A DNA stretch of 64,000 nt from NCBI RefSeq assembly GCF_000067045.1, contig NC_010125.1, positions 2,944,001-3,008,000 of the forward strand. The letters run 5' to 3'. The notes beneath the pieces were generated by a model that did no database searches, was not told the DNA's origin, and worked only from the letters and a program-made list of their open reading frames with translations. The stretch is from Gluconacetobacter diazotrophicus PA1 5 (GTDB lineage Bacteria > Pseudomonadota > Alphaproteobacteria > Acetobacterales > Acetobacteraceae). How positions within the stretch are numbered: the stretch's first letter is position 1; every line of letters starts with the position of its first letter. Below are positions 43,078 to 51,545 of this stretch, in pieces. A program made the translations under genes and the position numbers.

Positions 43078-43583
43078 GACGTCGGGGAAGCTTTTTTAAA
43101 AACGTCCTGGGCCTCGGGATCCTGGGCATGGTGCCGGGGGCGTCCCGTCAGAAGGCGGAAGTCGAGGCCCCGGATAACGGCGCTCAGCCGGCTGCGCGAA
43201 AGAGAGACGCCGAATTCCTCATAAAGCCATTGCCCCAGATCAGCCTGCCGCCAGCGCACCACCCCATGCACGGCAGCGATCGGGCCGTCCTCGATCCGGC
43301 GCATCAGCGCTTCCAACATGGCTGGTGTCAGGCGGGGAACGACACCGCCCCCATGATGATCCCGCACGCCATCCGGGCCCTCGGCGTTGAAACGCACCAC
43401 CCAGTCCCGCACAATCTGCCGATCCGTCCCAGCCAGTCGTGCCGCGTCTCCGCGTGACGCACCATCGTAGATCGCCGCCAGCGCCAGAAGCCGACGCGCC
43501 TGGCCCGCATGCCTCGTTGTCCGCGCCAGAGCACGCAGTCCCGCCGCATCATAATCCTCACGCAACGCTAACGCCCCGCCCAT
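42990..43583 (-). CDS. IS630-family transposase, N-terminal HTH part
   Basis: Begins MGGALALREDYDAAGLRALA at 43583 with GGGAGG upstream. It holds two helix-turn-helix segments (GASRGDAARLAGTDRQIVRD; LGQWLYEEFGVSLSRSRLSA) that bind the terminal repeats. After VFKKA the frame runs on into about 35 residues of unrelated sequence, while the family sequence continues in the -1 frame from 43077. Confidence 0.85.
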   Translation of the reverse strand: MGGALALREDYDAAGLRALARTTRHAGQARRLLALAAIYDGASRGDAARLAGTDRQIVRDWVVRFNAEGPDGVRDHHGGGVVPRLTPAMLEALMRRIEDGPIAAVHGVVRWRQADLGQWLYEEFGVSLSRSRLSAVIRGLDFRLLTGRPRHHAQDPEAQDVFKKASPTSWPGSGPGIPARPSNSGGATRRGSARKRS

Positions 43584-43683
43584 TCGGATGCCTCCCGCCC
43601 GGTTCGGCATCCTGTGAATCACAGCTCGTTCCAGAACGATACCGTCAGGCAATCACATATGAGTCAGGGCGGACCGGAGTTGG

Positions 43684-43883
43684 TATAAGCCGACGTGATG
43701 CGTCTGCCACATCGCGAATGCCTCAGCAGAATCGTTAATATTTCCCAGAAGATGGCCCACTTCTTCTCGCAGCGAGGTGAAGTTGCGTAATCGAGACCAA
43801 CCGAACGATTCCGAAAAATTTTCGGGGCCGTGTTGAGGGATTGCCCACATGCGCATCGCTCCAAAAATTGGTTACCGGCAAGG
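43684..43883. other. Flank of the IS630-type element
   Basis: About 200 bp, AT-richer than average. A minus-strand open frame (start 43856) runs into the insertion and may be a remnant of an interrupted gene, but its product is not recognisable. Confidence 0.35.
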
Positions 43884-44072
43884 TCATTCTTCTAAATTCA
43901 TAATGACTTCCTGGCGAACGAGAATCGCACTGCGCGCATCAAATCGATAGGTTCCAGACGACACTGCGGCAAAGGCCCGGAAAGCCTGTTCGGGGCCGGC
44001 AGGGGAGCTGTCAGAAAACAGACGATTCGGAAGGTGCCAGGACCGAGCGATCCCTCGATTGACGCGCTTCAT
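43884..44072 (-). CDS. Small protein translationally coupled to the PPOX-like gene
   Basis: A 62-codon frame starting at 44072, whose ATG overlaps the stop of the pyridoxamine-phosphate-oxidase-like gene (ATGA). The sequence (MKRVNRGIARSWHLPNRLFS...) is not recognised. The overlap is the only support, so it may be a genuine coupled gene or an accidental frame. Confidence 0.4.
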   Translation of the reverse strand: MKRVNRGIARSWHLPNRLFSDSSPAGPEQAFRAFAAVSSGTYRFDARSAILVRQEVIMNLEE

Positions 44073-44363
44073 TCGGACGAACAGCCGGGAACGGATCCAT
44101 CCTCCCAGTTCAACGGAACCACGGCTATCCGGCGGAGGCCACGCCGGACGCACACGGTGAACGCGCGCTGCATACCATCGGAGTTCCGTTGCCATGCAAT
44201 CTCGACGTCTCCCCATAGATGCAGCAGGTCGCCCCTCTCGAAATCGACGAAGACGAGCCCCGCACGCGGGTTCTCAAGGAAATTGCCGAACGTGTTGAAG
44301 TAGCGATTTCCCGGATAGTCCGGCACGATCAACCTGTCGCCGTCAACCCGGACAAAGCCTAGC
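44069..44363 (-). pseudogene. C-terminal part of an IS-interrupted pyridoxamine 5'-phosphate oxidase-like gene
   Basis: Carries DRLIVPDYPGNRYFNTFGNF and ENPRAGLVFVDFERGDLLHL, the FMN-binding split-barrel block of the family. The rest of the gene is at 45408-46009. Removing the IS481-type element and one 6-bp CCTAGC copy gives an unbroken 891-bp gene (296 codons) reading GGPLGFVRVDGDRLIVPD across the junction. Confidence 0.85.
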
Positions 44364-45351
44364 TGTTTTGTCCCGGGATTTGGTGGTGCGGATTATGTAT
44401 GAACCGTGATGGTTCTTTTTCCCACTGCTGACAAATGAATTCATATGGAGTGAGGCCGCGCAGGGTCTTGAGCCTGCGGGCGAAATTGTAGGCGGTAACG
44501 AAGTCGGCGAGGTGTTGACGCAACTGGTCATGTGTTTCGTAGTAGAAGCGCTTGACGGTGGCGTCCTTGATCGTGCGGTTCATCCTCTCGACCTGGCCAT
44601 TCGTCCAGGGATGTCGCGGCTTTGTCAGTCGATGCTCGATATCGAGATCAGCACAGGCCAGTTCAAAAGAGTGGCACCGGAACAGGACACCATCCGCCCG
44701 CATGGCCTTGATGTCTTCGGGTGTCCATCCATTGCCGGCCGGATCGGTAAAATGCGTGCCGTTATCGGTCAGCACGGTATGGATGCGGTAGGGAACCGCA
44801 GCGGCCAGAGCACGCAGGAAGTCACCGGCAACGCGACGTGTCGCTTTCTCGTGCAATTGGACAAAAGCGAATTTCGAGGTCCGGTCGATCGCCACCAGAA
44901 GATAAAGGCGCCCCATTTCAGTGCGGACTTCAGCAATGTCGATGTGAAAATAGCCGATCGGATAACTCTTGAACTTCGACCGTTTTGGTTTGTCGCCTTC
45001 GGTCTCGGGCAGGCGGCTGATCCCATGGCGCTGAAAACAACGGTGCAGGGAAGATCGCGTCAGATGCGGGATCGTCGCCTGAAGCGCATAAAGGCAATCA
45101 TCAAGAGGCAGCAGGGTATGGCGACGGAAGGCCACAACGATCGCTTCTTCTTCGGTCGACAGGATGGTTGAGGATGCGACCTTCGGACCGGTGCGTCGAT
45201 CCGACGTATCGGTCCGCCCCTTCCATTTGGCGACCGTCTTCGGGTTGATCCCGTAGCGTTTCGCCAGAACCCTCAGGCTCTCTTGACTATGTTGTATCGC
45301 TCGACGGACTGCCGCTGTCGTCGTGGCGCTTCCGTGGTGAACCTGGCCCAT
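44359..45351 (-). CDS. IS481-family transposase
   Basis: A 330-residue DDE transposase. The N-terminal HTH is ESLRVLAKRYGINPKTVAKW. The rve core has IGYFHIDIAEVRTEMG (first Asp), IHTVLTDNGTHFTD (second Asp) and PWTNGQVERMNRTIKDATVK (Glu). The start at 45351 has AAGGA upstream. The stop codon (44359-44361) lies outside the element, in the target duplication, so the exact C-terminus depends on the insertion site. Confidence 0.93.
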   Translation of the reverse strand: MGQVHHGSATTTAAVRRAIQHSQESLRVLAKRYGINPKTVAKWKGRTDTSDRRTGPKVASSTILSTEEEAIVVAFRRHTLLPLDDCLYALQATIPHLTRSSLHRCFQRHGISRLPETEGDKPKRSKFKSYPIGYFHIDIAEVRTEMGRLYLLVAIDRTSKFAFVQLHEKATRRVAGDFLRALAAAVPYRIHTVLTDNGTHFTDPAGNGWTPEDIKAMRADGVLFRCHSFELACADLDIEHRLTKPRHPWTNGQVERMNRTIKDATVKRFYYETHDQLRQHLADFVTAYNFARRLKTLRGLTPYEFICQQWEKEPSRFIHNPHHQIPGQNS

Positions 45352-45407
45352 AGCGCATCCTTCCACTCATGTGAAAATAATGCACCACCAAATCCCGGGA
45401 CCAAACA
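44364..45407 (-). mobile_element. IS481-family insertion sequence
   Basis: A 1,044-bp element with long inverted ends TGTTT(T/G)GTCCCGGGATTTGG..., flanked by a 6-bp direct repeat CCTAGC (44358-44363 and 45408-45413). Exact removal restores the interrupted oxidase-like gene. Good end conservation and an intact transposase suggest a recent insertion. Confidence 0.93.
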
Positions 45408-46009
45408 CCTAGCGGACCGCCACGATGGGACACGTCCATTCCCCCGTGTGAAACTGTCACTGCGCAAGACGCCACGAAGAATGTGGACGAACCCGCGATG
45501 AGTTGTCGTGCCTCCTCGTCCAGTCCATGCAAGCTCTCGATTGGCCCCGGATCGCGCGAGACCCGGCGCGAGGCGCGCGTATGAATATATTGCGGGCAGT
45601 TGCCGAAGCTCTGGAGAACCTGCATGCGCAGTTCGGCGACGTTTATGTCGGCAACGAGACCGTTGGCGCGGTTGCGGCGGCGGGTCGGGAACTCAATGCC
45701 CAGCACCGCGATCGGCCTCCCCTCACGAAGCTCCGCCCGGACCGGGTCAGCCGCGTTTTCCGGCCACGCCACACTCAGGGTCGTTTCGTCGGGACATGCG
45801 ATAAAACCGGGGTCTCCCGACAGGAAGGTTGCCGCGGGCCATCCGTCGGCGTCCAGACCACCAACGACGAGATACGGAAGCGCTGGAAAGAAGGCGCGGT
45901 GCTGCTCCGTTAGGAACGGACGAATGAATTTGGACGACGGAGGGTCGACACCCGCGAGGTGCTGCGCGCGACGTTCACCCTCATGGAATGCATTCGCTGA
46001 CTGGTCCAT
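45408..46009 (-). pseudogene. N-terminal part of the IS-interrupted pyridoxamine 5'-phosphate oxidase-like gene
   Basis: Starts at ATG 46009 (or TTG 46015) as MDQSANAFHEGERRAQHLAG. Family blocks are HRAFFPALPYLVVGGLDADG, PAATFLSGDPGF and HTRASRR. Downstream it reaches SHRGGPLG and meets the IS481-type element. Members are FMN-binding proteins of the PPOX/HugZ-like split-barrel group; the substrate is unknown. The gene lies beside, but is not part of, the trb operon. Confidence 0.85.
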
Positions 46010-46081
46010 CGACAAATCCGTTCTGACGGGTCTGTCCTGTATAACACGCCGAGCGGTCTGAAAGACATTTATACCGAACGG

Positions 46082-46345
46082 TCAGGTTTTTCCGGCCATG
46101 CGCGCCGGCGCGTCCGTCGCAACGTCCTTGCGCTTCTTGAGGAATACGCGATCGCGCTCGATAAAACGGGCAACCATAAGAGGCACCAGCCGGGCTGGAT
46201 TCTTTGCGGCATTGATGTCGGATCCATTTTCTTCCGCCAGGAAGCGAGCATAGAGGAGCAGGTCGCGGTGAATCTCGGCTGGAAACGCCACCGTCATGCG
46301 CACCGGGCGACTGTCGGGAATTGCGGTGATCCGAAGCTTATCCAT
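46082..46345 (-). CDS. DUF2274 family protein
   Basis: An 87-residue DUF2274 protein (MDKLRITAIPDSRPVRMTVA, then FPAEIHRDLLLYARFLAEE), the small gene that regularly follows trbI in alphaproteobacterial ICEs. It overlaps the trbI stop by 8 nt. The pattern suggests a ribbon-helix-helix-like protein; its role in transfer is unknown. Confidence 0.87.
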   Translation of the reverse strand: MDKLRITAIPDSRPVRMTVAFPAEIHRDLLLYARFLAEENGSDINAAKNPARLVPLMVARFIERDRVFLKKRKDVATDAPARMAGKT

Positions 46346-47585
46346 GCTGGTTATCTCCTTGTTTCACATAGGGCTTAAGGACTAAGTCCCTCGACAGGAC
46401 CAGCGTGAACGGCAGCCCCGGCCGATCGGTCAATGTTGGCTGGATATCGAGCGAGCGATCCACGAGCCGGTTGCCGACCATGGAAAATCCGTTGCTGGCT
46501 CCACTTCGGATCGCCTGGGCGAGATTGTTCTCGCTCTGGCTGGTCCCCGCCTCCGACCCAACGCTGAGCAGGGTGGTCACCAGGGCGGCCTTGAAGAGTT
46601 GGCCCCAATGGTTGTTCACCTCGTCCGACAGACCCGACTGACCGATGGCGTCCGCACCCGGCAGCTTCTCCAGCACCAGGCTCTCCCCGTTCGGGAAGAT
46701 CAGCCGGGTCCAGATGATCTGCGTGCGCTGCTGCCCGAACGAAATGCCGCTGTTATAGGCGCCGAACAGGGTGCTGCCCTGGGGAACCAGCAGGATGCGT
46801 CCGGTCGGGCTGTCATACACGTTCTGGGTTACATGGCCGACGACCTGCCCCGGGAGGTCGGAACTGATCTTGGTGTTCAGCGCGCCGGCGATCACCGTCC
46901 CGGCCTGAAGCACATAGGGGGACGCCACCGGCATGATCCGGTCGGGACTGACGGTCTGGCGATCGGGCTGGCCTGCCAGGAAGGCACGGTTTCCGGCCTG
47001 CGCTCGGGTATCGGCACGGTCTCGATTGGGATCGGCTGATCCCGAGGCCATTGCCGGCATCGCCTGAGCCTCATGCTGGTCACGGGTCTCGATCCCGGCG
47101 AAGAGCTTGCTGCCGATGGCCGCGTCGATCTCCTGCTGCGCCCGGCGCGCGTCCTCGTTGCCGATCGCACTGGTGGGGACCGACTTCCCCTGCTCCTGCG
47201 CATGCAGGATTGGTCGCCCGAGATCGCCGGGCAATGCCGGTCCCAGTTTCGGCACGCCGGCATAATCTTTCGGCAGGGCGTCCAGCCCCGCCGCCGAGGG
47301 CGGCGACGCATTCTCCGGGCCGGCGGGCGCCGACGGCGGTCGATGGCTGGCTTCCAGCGCATAGCCGAGAGCGAACGCCACGGCGACGACGCCGACCCCG
47401 CCGAGCGACCAGATCACGGTCCGCGACAGGCGCACCACGCGCGGCCGTTCGGCCCTCAGACGCAGGTCAGGCACGGATGCCGGAGACGGAGACGGAGACG
47501 CTGACGATGCGCCGCCAGGCGCATTTCGCTCGCCGGACGAATGATGTCCGTCCGGCCGCTCCGGTGCGTCTTTCCCTTCGCTCAT
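46338..47585 (-). CDS. trbI: TrbI (VirB10-like) conjugal transfer protein
   Basis: A 415-residue protein with a Pro/Ser-rich cytoplasmic N-terminus, one transmembrane segment (VIWSLGGVGVVAVAFALGYA), a periplasmic linker and a C-terminal VirB10 barrel domain (ILLVPQGSTLFGAYNSGISF, then GQQRTQIIWTRLIFPNGES). TrbI spans both membranes and forms the core channel with TrbG. Its ATG overlaps the trbG stop. Confidence 0.95.
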   Translation of the reverse strand: MSEGKDAPERPDGHHSSGERNAPGGASSASPSPSPASVPDLRLRAERPRVVRLSRTVIWSLGGVGVVAVAFALGYALEASHRPPSAPAGPENASPPSAAGLDALPKDYAGVPKLGPALPGDLGRPILHAQEQGKSVPTSAIGNEDARRAQQEIDAAIGSKLFAGIETRDQHEAQAMPAMASGSADPNRDRADTRAQAGNRAFLAGQPDRQTVSPDRIMPVASPYVLQAGTVIAGALNTKISSDLPGQVVGHVTQNVYDSPTGRILLVPQGSTLFGAYNSGISFGQQRTQIIWTRLIFPNGESLVLEKLPGADAIGQSGLSDEVNNHWGQLFKAALVTTLLSVGSEAGTSQSENNLAQAIRSGASNGFSMVGNRLVDRSLDIQPTLTDRPGLPFTLVLSRDLVLKPYVKQGDNQHG

Positions 47586-48589
47586 GACGGCCGCCCATCG
47601 GTGCGGACAATGCGCACCCGCTGCTCGCTGGTCTTGTCGCCAAGCCGCAGTTCGGCCGCGGCGAAGAGCCGATCGACGATCATCCAGTTCTGGCGCACGC
47701 GATAATTGACCAGTGCCGGGTTACCGTCTGGTCCCAGCACGAAGAGCGGCGGCAGATCCCCCTGCCCGATACCGACCGGAAAGGCGATATAGACTTTCCG
47801 GCCGTCATCGAAGGCCCGGCTGGGCAACCAGGGCGGGGTCCCTCCTTTCACCATCTGGATGGCGTAGCGGAAATGCAGATCGTCGAGATCGAGACCCGTC
47901 GCCACCGGTGTCTCATCCTCGGCTTCGCTGTCCTGATGGCGCAGGGCGATCAGGTCATCTTCTGGATAGTCCCACGACACCGACGCCATGTAGGTCGAGG
48001 GGGTCGAGCGCAGTTCGGCCAGATAGGTCCGCCGGTCCGTGTTGACGATCAGATTGGTGGTGAGATCCGGCCGGGTGGGCTTGACCAGGATATGCACGCG
48101 TTTCGCGGCACCGCTCCCGCTGCTGGTGTCGCCGATGATCCAGCGCACGGTATCGCCCGCCGCCACCGGACCGCTGCCGACCAGTTTCTCGCCGGGCTGG
48201 AGCATAATGTCGGTGATCTCGCCGGGCGAAGCATAGACCTGATAGAGCGCGCCCGGACTGTAGGGATAAACCTGCACCGCGTTGATGAATCCGGCCCGTG
48301 TCGGCTGAATGCGCGCGGCGACATTCGCCTGAATGACCCGCGCGGTCGGGTCGGCGACCTCCGGTGCAGCATGCTGCGGTCGGGAACGACGCATTGGCAG
48401 GGGTTTGAGTTGCCCCGGCAACGGCAGTGGTCGTGCGACCTCCACGACCTGCACCGGCTTCGGTAGATTCGGCAGGCGGGTTGCCCGCACCGCGTCGTCA
48501 TAACGGATGGCAGGCGGATGGTACCGGCCGGTGCAGGCGGACAGGGCGAGCAGCGCCAGCGGCAAGGCGCGCATGAGCAGCCGGATCAT
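47582..48589 (-). CDS. trbG: TrbG (VirB9-like) conjugal transfer protein
   Basis: A 335-residue lipoprotein-like VirB9 homologue. The N-terminal signal has a lipobox (LALLALSACTG). The body contains QVYPYSPGALYQVYASPGEI, MLQPGEKLVGSGPVAAGDTV and a C-terminal NYRVRQNWMIVDRLFAAAEL block. It is an outer-membrane core-complex subunit and overlaps trbF and trbI by 4 nt each. Confidence 0.95.
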   Translation of the reverse strand: MIRLLMRALPLALLALSACTGRYHPPAIRYDDAVRATRLPNLPKPVQVVEVARPLPLPGQLKPLPMRRSRPQHAAPEVADPTARVIQANVAARIQPTRAGFINAVQVYPYSPGALYQVYASPGEITDIMLQPGEKLVGSGPVAAGDTVRWIIGDTSSGSGAAKRVHILVKPTRPDLTTNLIVNTDRRTYLAELRSTPSTYMASVSWDYPEDDLIALRHQDSEAEDETPVATGLDLDDLHFRYAIQMVKGGTPPWLPSRAFDDGRKVYIAFPVGIGQGDLPPLFVLGPDGNPALVNYRVRQNWMIVDRLFAAAELRLGDKTSEQRVRIVRTDGRPS

Positions 48590-49269
48590 TGTCCGAGTTC
48601 CTTCGACCAGTTGATGGCGGTGACGTAGATACCGAGCGGGTTTTTCCGCAGGCGGTCGGCGTTGTGCGGCGGGGCGATCAGGACGGTGAGAATGGCGGTC
48701 CAGCGCTCGGTGCCGGTGAAGGCGCCGTCACGGTAATGCCGTTCGGTCCAGGCGACACGGAAGCTAGACGGCGAGGCCCGGATCACGGACGAGACATCCA
48801 CCTCAACCTGCTCATGGCCGATCCGTGAGAAGGGATCGTTCAGGCGGGCATAATCGTTCAGCGCCTGCGCGCCGGGAATCATGGTGAAGTCGTAGGCACG
48901 CAGCCAGTTCTGCCGGACCACGACCGGGTCGGCGGAAAGCCCGCGCACATCCTCGATGAAGCGCGCCAGATACCACGCCACCTGCGGATCGGTGGGAACA
49001 TAGGCGGCGGTCGCGGGACCGATCACCTGGGCCTGCCCCAGATGATCGACCTGCACCACCCAGGGCACGATGGTGCCGCGGGCGGCCTGCTGGATCAGCG
49101 CCATGCCGAGGGCGGCGGACAGGAGCAGCGAGCCGAAGGCCATGTAACGCCAGTTGCGGGCCTGGACGCGGGCGGACCCGATCCGCTCATCCCAGAGCTG
49201 GGCCGCCTGCTGGTACGGCGTCACCGGGATTGGAGAGTCGCCATAGCGTGTGGTGGAGCGACGGAACAT
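48586..49269 (-). CDS. trbF: TrbF (VirB8-like) conjugal transfer protein
   Basis: A 227-residue VirB8 homologue beginning MFRRSTTRYGDSPIPVTPYQ, with one transmembrane segment (YMAFGSLLLSAALGMALIQQ) and a periplasmic NTF2-like domain. The ATG at 49269 is preferred to 49278 because AAGGA is then properly spaced and TrbF proteins begin MFRR; the 49278 ATG overlaps the trbL stop and could also be used. It is an inner-membrane assembly factor. Confidence 0.93.
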   Translation of the reverse strand: MFRRSTTRYGDSPIPVTPYQQAAQLWDERIGSARVQARNWRYMAFGSLLLSAALGMALIQQAARGTIVPWVVQVDHLGQAQVIGPATAAYVPTDPQVAWYLARFIEDVRGLSADPVVVRQNWLRAYDFTMIPGAQALNDYARLNDPFSRIGHEQVEVDVSSVIRASPSSFRVAWTERHYRDGAFTGTERWTAILTVLIAPPHNADRLRKNPLGIYVTAINWSKELGQ

Positions 49270-49274
49270 CGCGG

Positions 49275-50741
49275 TCATTCCTTTTCCGAGAGATCGATCG
49301 AGGACGATCCGCCGCCGCCATCGGCCGCGCGGATGACATGGGCTGCCTCGGCGGCATGGGCGGCGGCATTGCGACGTTTCATGTTCCGCGCCCATTTCGG
49401 CGGCTTGCCGTCCGCGCCGGAGCCAGCGTCCTCCGGTCCTCCGCTACCGTCATTCGACGGCCCGCCACCGGCCGGACCACCGCCCGAAGGAGCGCCACCG
49501 CCAGAGCCGGACGGTCCCGCGCCGGAAGCGCCGCCACCAGAGTTCGGATCACTGCCAGCGCCTCCGCCAGAGCCGCTGCCTCCTCCGCCCATGCCGCGCG
49601 CGGCCCATTGACCGCCGGAGGCGTAGCTTTCCTTCAGGGACGAGGCGGCGGAGGCGGCCTTGCTCTTCACGGCGTTCACCGCCGCACCACCCGCCGCGCG
49701 ACCGACATTACCGGCGGCGGCGGCCACGCCAGCCGCACCGGTTTGTCCGGCGGCCCCCATGGAGTAGGCGGTGGTCGCAGCACCCGCGATTGCGGCCCCT
49801 CCCCGCGCGGCCGCCGCCGTGGCGCCGAGTGCTGCCGCACCTCCCAACGCGATCGCCGCCGGAGCCGCGACGGCAGCGGCGCCCATCGCACCGACGGCCA
49901 TTCCGGTTCCGACGGCAGCCCCGGCACCAAGCTGCGGCGCGCCAGAGATCAGCCCGTTGGCGAGAGACCCACCGAAGATCGCAAGGCCCGCGATGCACAG
50001 CGAGGCCAGCACCACGGACAGCGCCTGCCCGACGGTCGGCGCAGTGTTCCCGTAGGAGGTCGTGAATTGCTTGAAGAGAACGGAGGCGATGGCGGAGATG
50101 ACCGCGAGCACCATGATCTTCACGCCGGACGAGACGACATTGCCCAGCACCTTCTCGGCGAGGAAGGCCGTGCGATTGAACAGGGCGAACGGGATCAGCA
50201 CGAAGCCTGCAAGCGATGTCAGTTTGAATTCGACGATGGCCACGAACAGTTGCACGGCCAGAATGAAGAAGGCCGCCAGCACGATGAACCAGCACAGGAG
50301 CAGCACGAGAATCTGCACGATGCTGGCAATAGCGCCGAAGGAAAACGCCAGTTTGCTGGCAGCATTGAGCAGCGGCTGCGCGGCCGAAAGCCCGGTCGCC
50401 GCCAGCCGTCCCGGGTGCATGAAATCTTCCAGCGGCAGGTTTCCTCCACCGGCCCGCAGGCCGAGTGTGGCGAAACTGTTGAAGACGATGCCGGCAAGCG
50501 TGCTGAAATGATTGATGACGAAGGCGAAGAAGCCGACATAGAGGGTCTTCTTCACCAGGCGCTGGATGATGTCCTCGTCCACCGCCCAGGCCCAGAACAG
50601 ACCGGCCAGCAGCACATCCATGACCGAGAGAGAGCCGGCCAGCGAGACGACGCTGCCCTGCACCAGACCGAAACCGGAATCGATCGTGGTTTCGAAAATG
50701 TTCAGGAATCCATCAATAATCCCGACATTACTTGTATCCAT
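49275..50741 (-). CDS. trbL: TrbL (VirB6-like) conjugal transfer protein
   Basis: A 488-residue polytopic membrane protein. The N-terminal half has several transmembrane helices (for example FFAFVINHFSTLAGIVFNSF and IVLAAFFILAVQLFVAIVEF), followed by long Ala/Gly-rich low-complexity regions. The C-terminal tail is Gly/Pro-rich and then Lys/Arg-rich (PKWARNMKRRNAAAHAAEA). It forms part of the inner-membrane channel. It is the longest gap-free stretch of repeat-like GC DNA in the operon. Confidence 0.93.
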   Translation of the reverse strand: MDTSNVGIIDGFLNIFETTIDSGFGLVQGSVVSLAGSLSVMDVLLAGLFWAWAVDEDIIQRLVKKTLYVGFFAFVINHFSTLAGIVFNSFATLGLRAGGGNLPLEDFMHPGRLAATGLSAAQPLLNAASKLAFSFGAIASIVQILVLLLCWFIVLAAFFILAVQLFVAIVEFKLTSLAGFVLIPFALFNRTAFLAEKVLGNVVSSGVKIMVLAVISAIASVLFKQFTTSYGNTAPTVGQALSVVLASLCIAGLAIFGGSLANGLISGAPQLGAGAAVGTGMAVGAMGAAAVAAPAAIALGGAAALGATAAAARGGAAIAGAATTAYSMGAAGQTGAAGVAAAAGNVGRAAGGAAVNAVKSKAASAASSLKESYASGGQWAARGMGGGGSGSGGGAGSDPNSGGGASGAGPSGSGGGAPSGGGPAGGGPSNDGSGGPEDAGSGADGKPPKWARNMKRRNAAAHAAEAAHVIRAADGGGGSSSIDLSEKE

Positions 50742-50744
50742 GGG

Positions 50745-51545
50745 TCAGTTTCCCGAACCGGGTATCGAGACGGCCTCGGGCACGTAGGCGTCATAATGGG
50801 CGAAATGCTGGTACTGAGCTTCGGCGCCGGCTTCGTTGGCGGCCTGCCGCGCACGCTCCAGTTCGGCCGCCCGTCCATTGGCGGCGAGTTCAGCCTGAAT
50901 GTCGGATAGCTGGCGGGATTGCAGGGCCATAAGCTGATTGCCCGCCTGCGCCGCCTGCAACGCTCCGGTGGAGGTCTGGCTGGCCGAGACAAGCTGCGTC
51001 ATCGCGCTGCTGTCGCTCGGAATGTTGCCCACGACGCGCGCCTGGAGCTTCAGCGCATCCTCGAGGCCAGCCACGGAATTCTGCCACCGCGTCTGCGCCT
51101 GAGAAAACAGGGTGCTGTCGGACATGCCCGAGGATATGGAGGTGTACGCCTGCTGATATTGCTGCTCGACCGACTGGACGCTGTAGGCGATGTTCTGCGC
51201 CTGCGCGAGCAATGCCGTCGTCTGGGAAATGGTGGATTGCAGCGTGCCCAATGTGGAGAGCGGAAGGCTCGCCAGGTTGCGCCCCTGATTGACCAGCATC
51301 TGCGCCTGATTGGTGAGAGAGGTGATCTGGTTGTCGATCTGCTGAAGGGTACGAGCCGCAATCAGCACATTCTCGACGAGGTTCGCCCCGTCATAGACCG
51401 CCCACTGAGCATGAGCCGGATGCAAAGGAGAAAACGCCCCTCCAATCGCCAGCATTGCAGAGGTGAAAAGGACACCCCGGCGGAAATGTTTTTCGCTCGC
51501 ACGACCGAAAAATTCAGCCCAGAGCCGGAAAGAGTTTTCTGTCAT
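50745..51545 (-). CDS. trbJ: TrbJ (VirB5-like) conjugal transfer protein
   Basis: A 266-residue secreted protein with a signal peptide (LFTSAMLAIGGAFSPLHPAHAQ). A long helical region rich in Gln and Ser follows (LTNQAQMLVNQGRNLASLPL and QTTALLAQAQNIAYSVQSVE), typical of TrbJ/VirB5 pilus-tip proteins. The start at 51545 overlaps the trbE stop. There is no trbK-like entry-exclusion gene between trbJ and trbL. Confidence 0.92.
   Translation of the reverse strand: MTENSFRLWAEFFGRASEKHFRRGVLFTSAMLAIGGAFSPLHPAHAQWAVYDGANLVENVLIAARTLQQIDNQITSLTNQAQMLVNQGRNLASLPLSTLGTLQSTISQTTALLAQAQNIAYSVQSVEQQYQQAYTSISSGMSDSTLFSQAQTRWQNSVAGLEDALKLQARVVGNIPSDSSAMTQLVSASQTSTGALQAAQAGNQLMALQSRQLSDIQAELAANGRAAELERARQAANEAGAEAQYQHFAHYDAYVPEAVSIPGSGN

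Larger units (their letters stand above)
42512..43683 (-). mobile_element. IS630-family insertion sequence
   Basis: Ends CCAACTCC (42512-42519) and GGAGTTGG (43676-43683) are inverted repeats, each flanked by the dinucleotide TA, the expected IS630/mariner target. About 1,172 bp, carrying a transposase in two frames. The flanks do not rejoin into a single gene. Confidence 0.82.

Noticed and set aside
43653..43856. Minus-strand frame running into the IS630-type element
   Set aside because: It does not rejoin in frame with the other flank after removing the element and resembles no known protein, so no gene was called.
49230..50909. Plus-strand open frame opposite trbL
   Set aside because: Antisense to TrbL low-complexity sequence; the Arg/Gly/His-rich product is typical of shadow frames.
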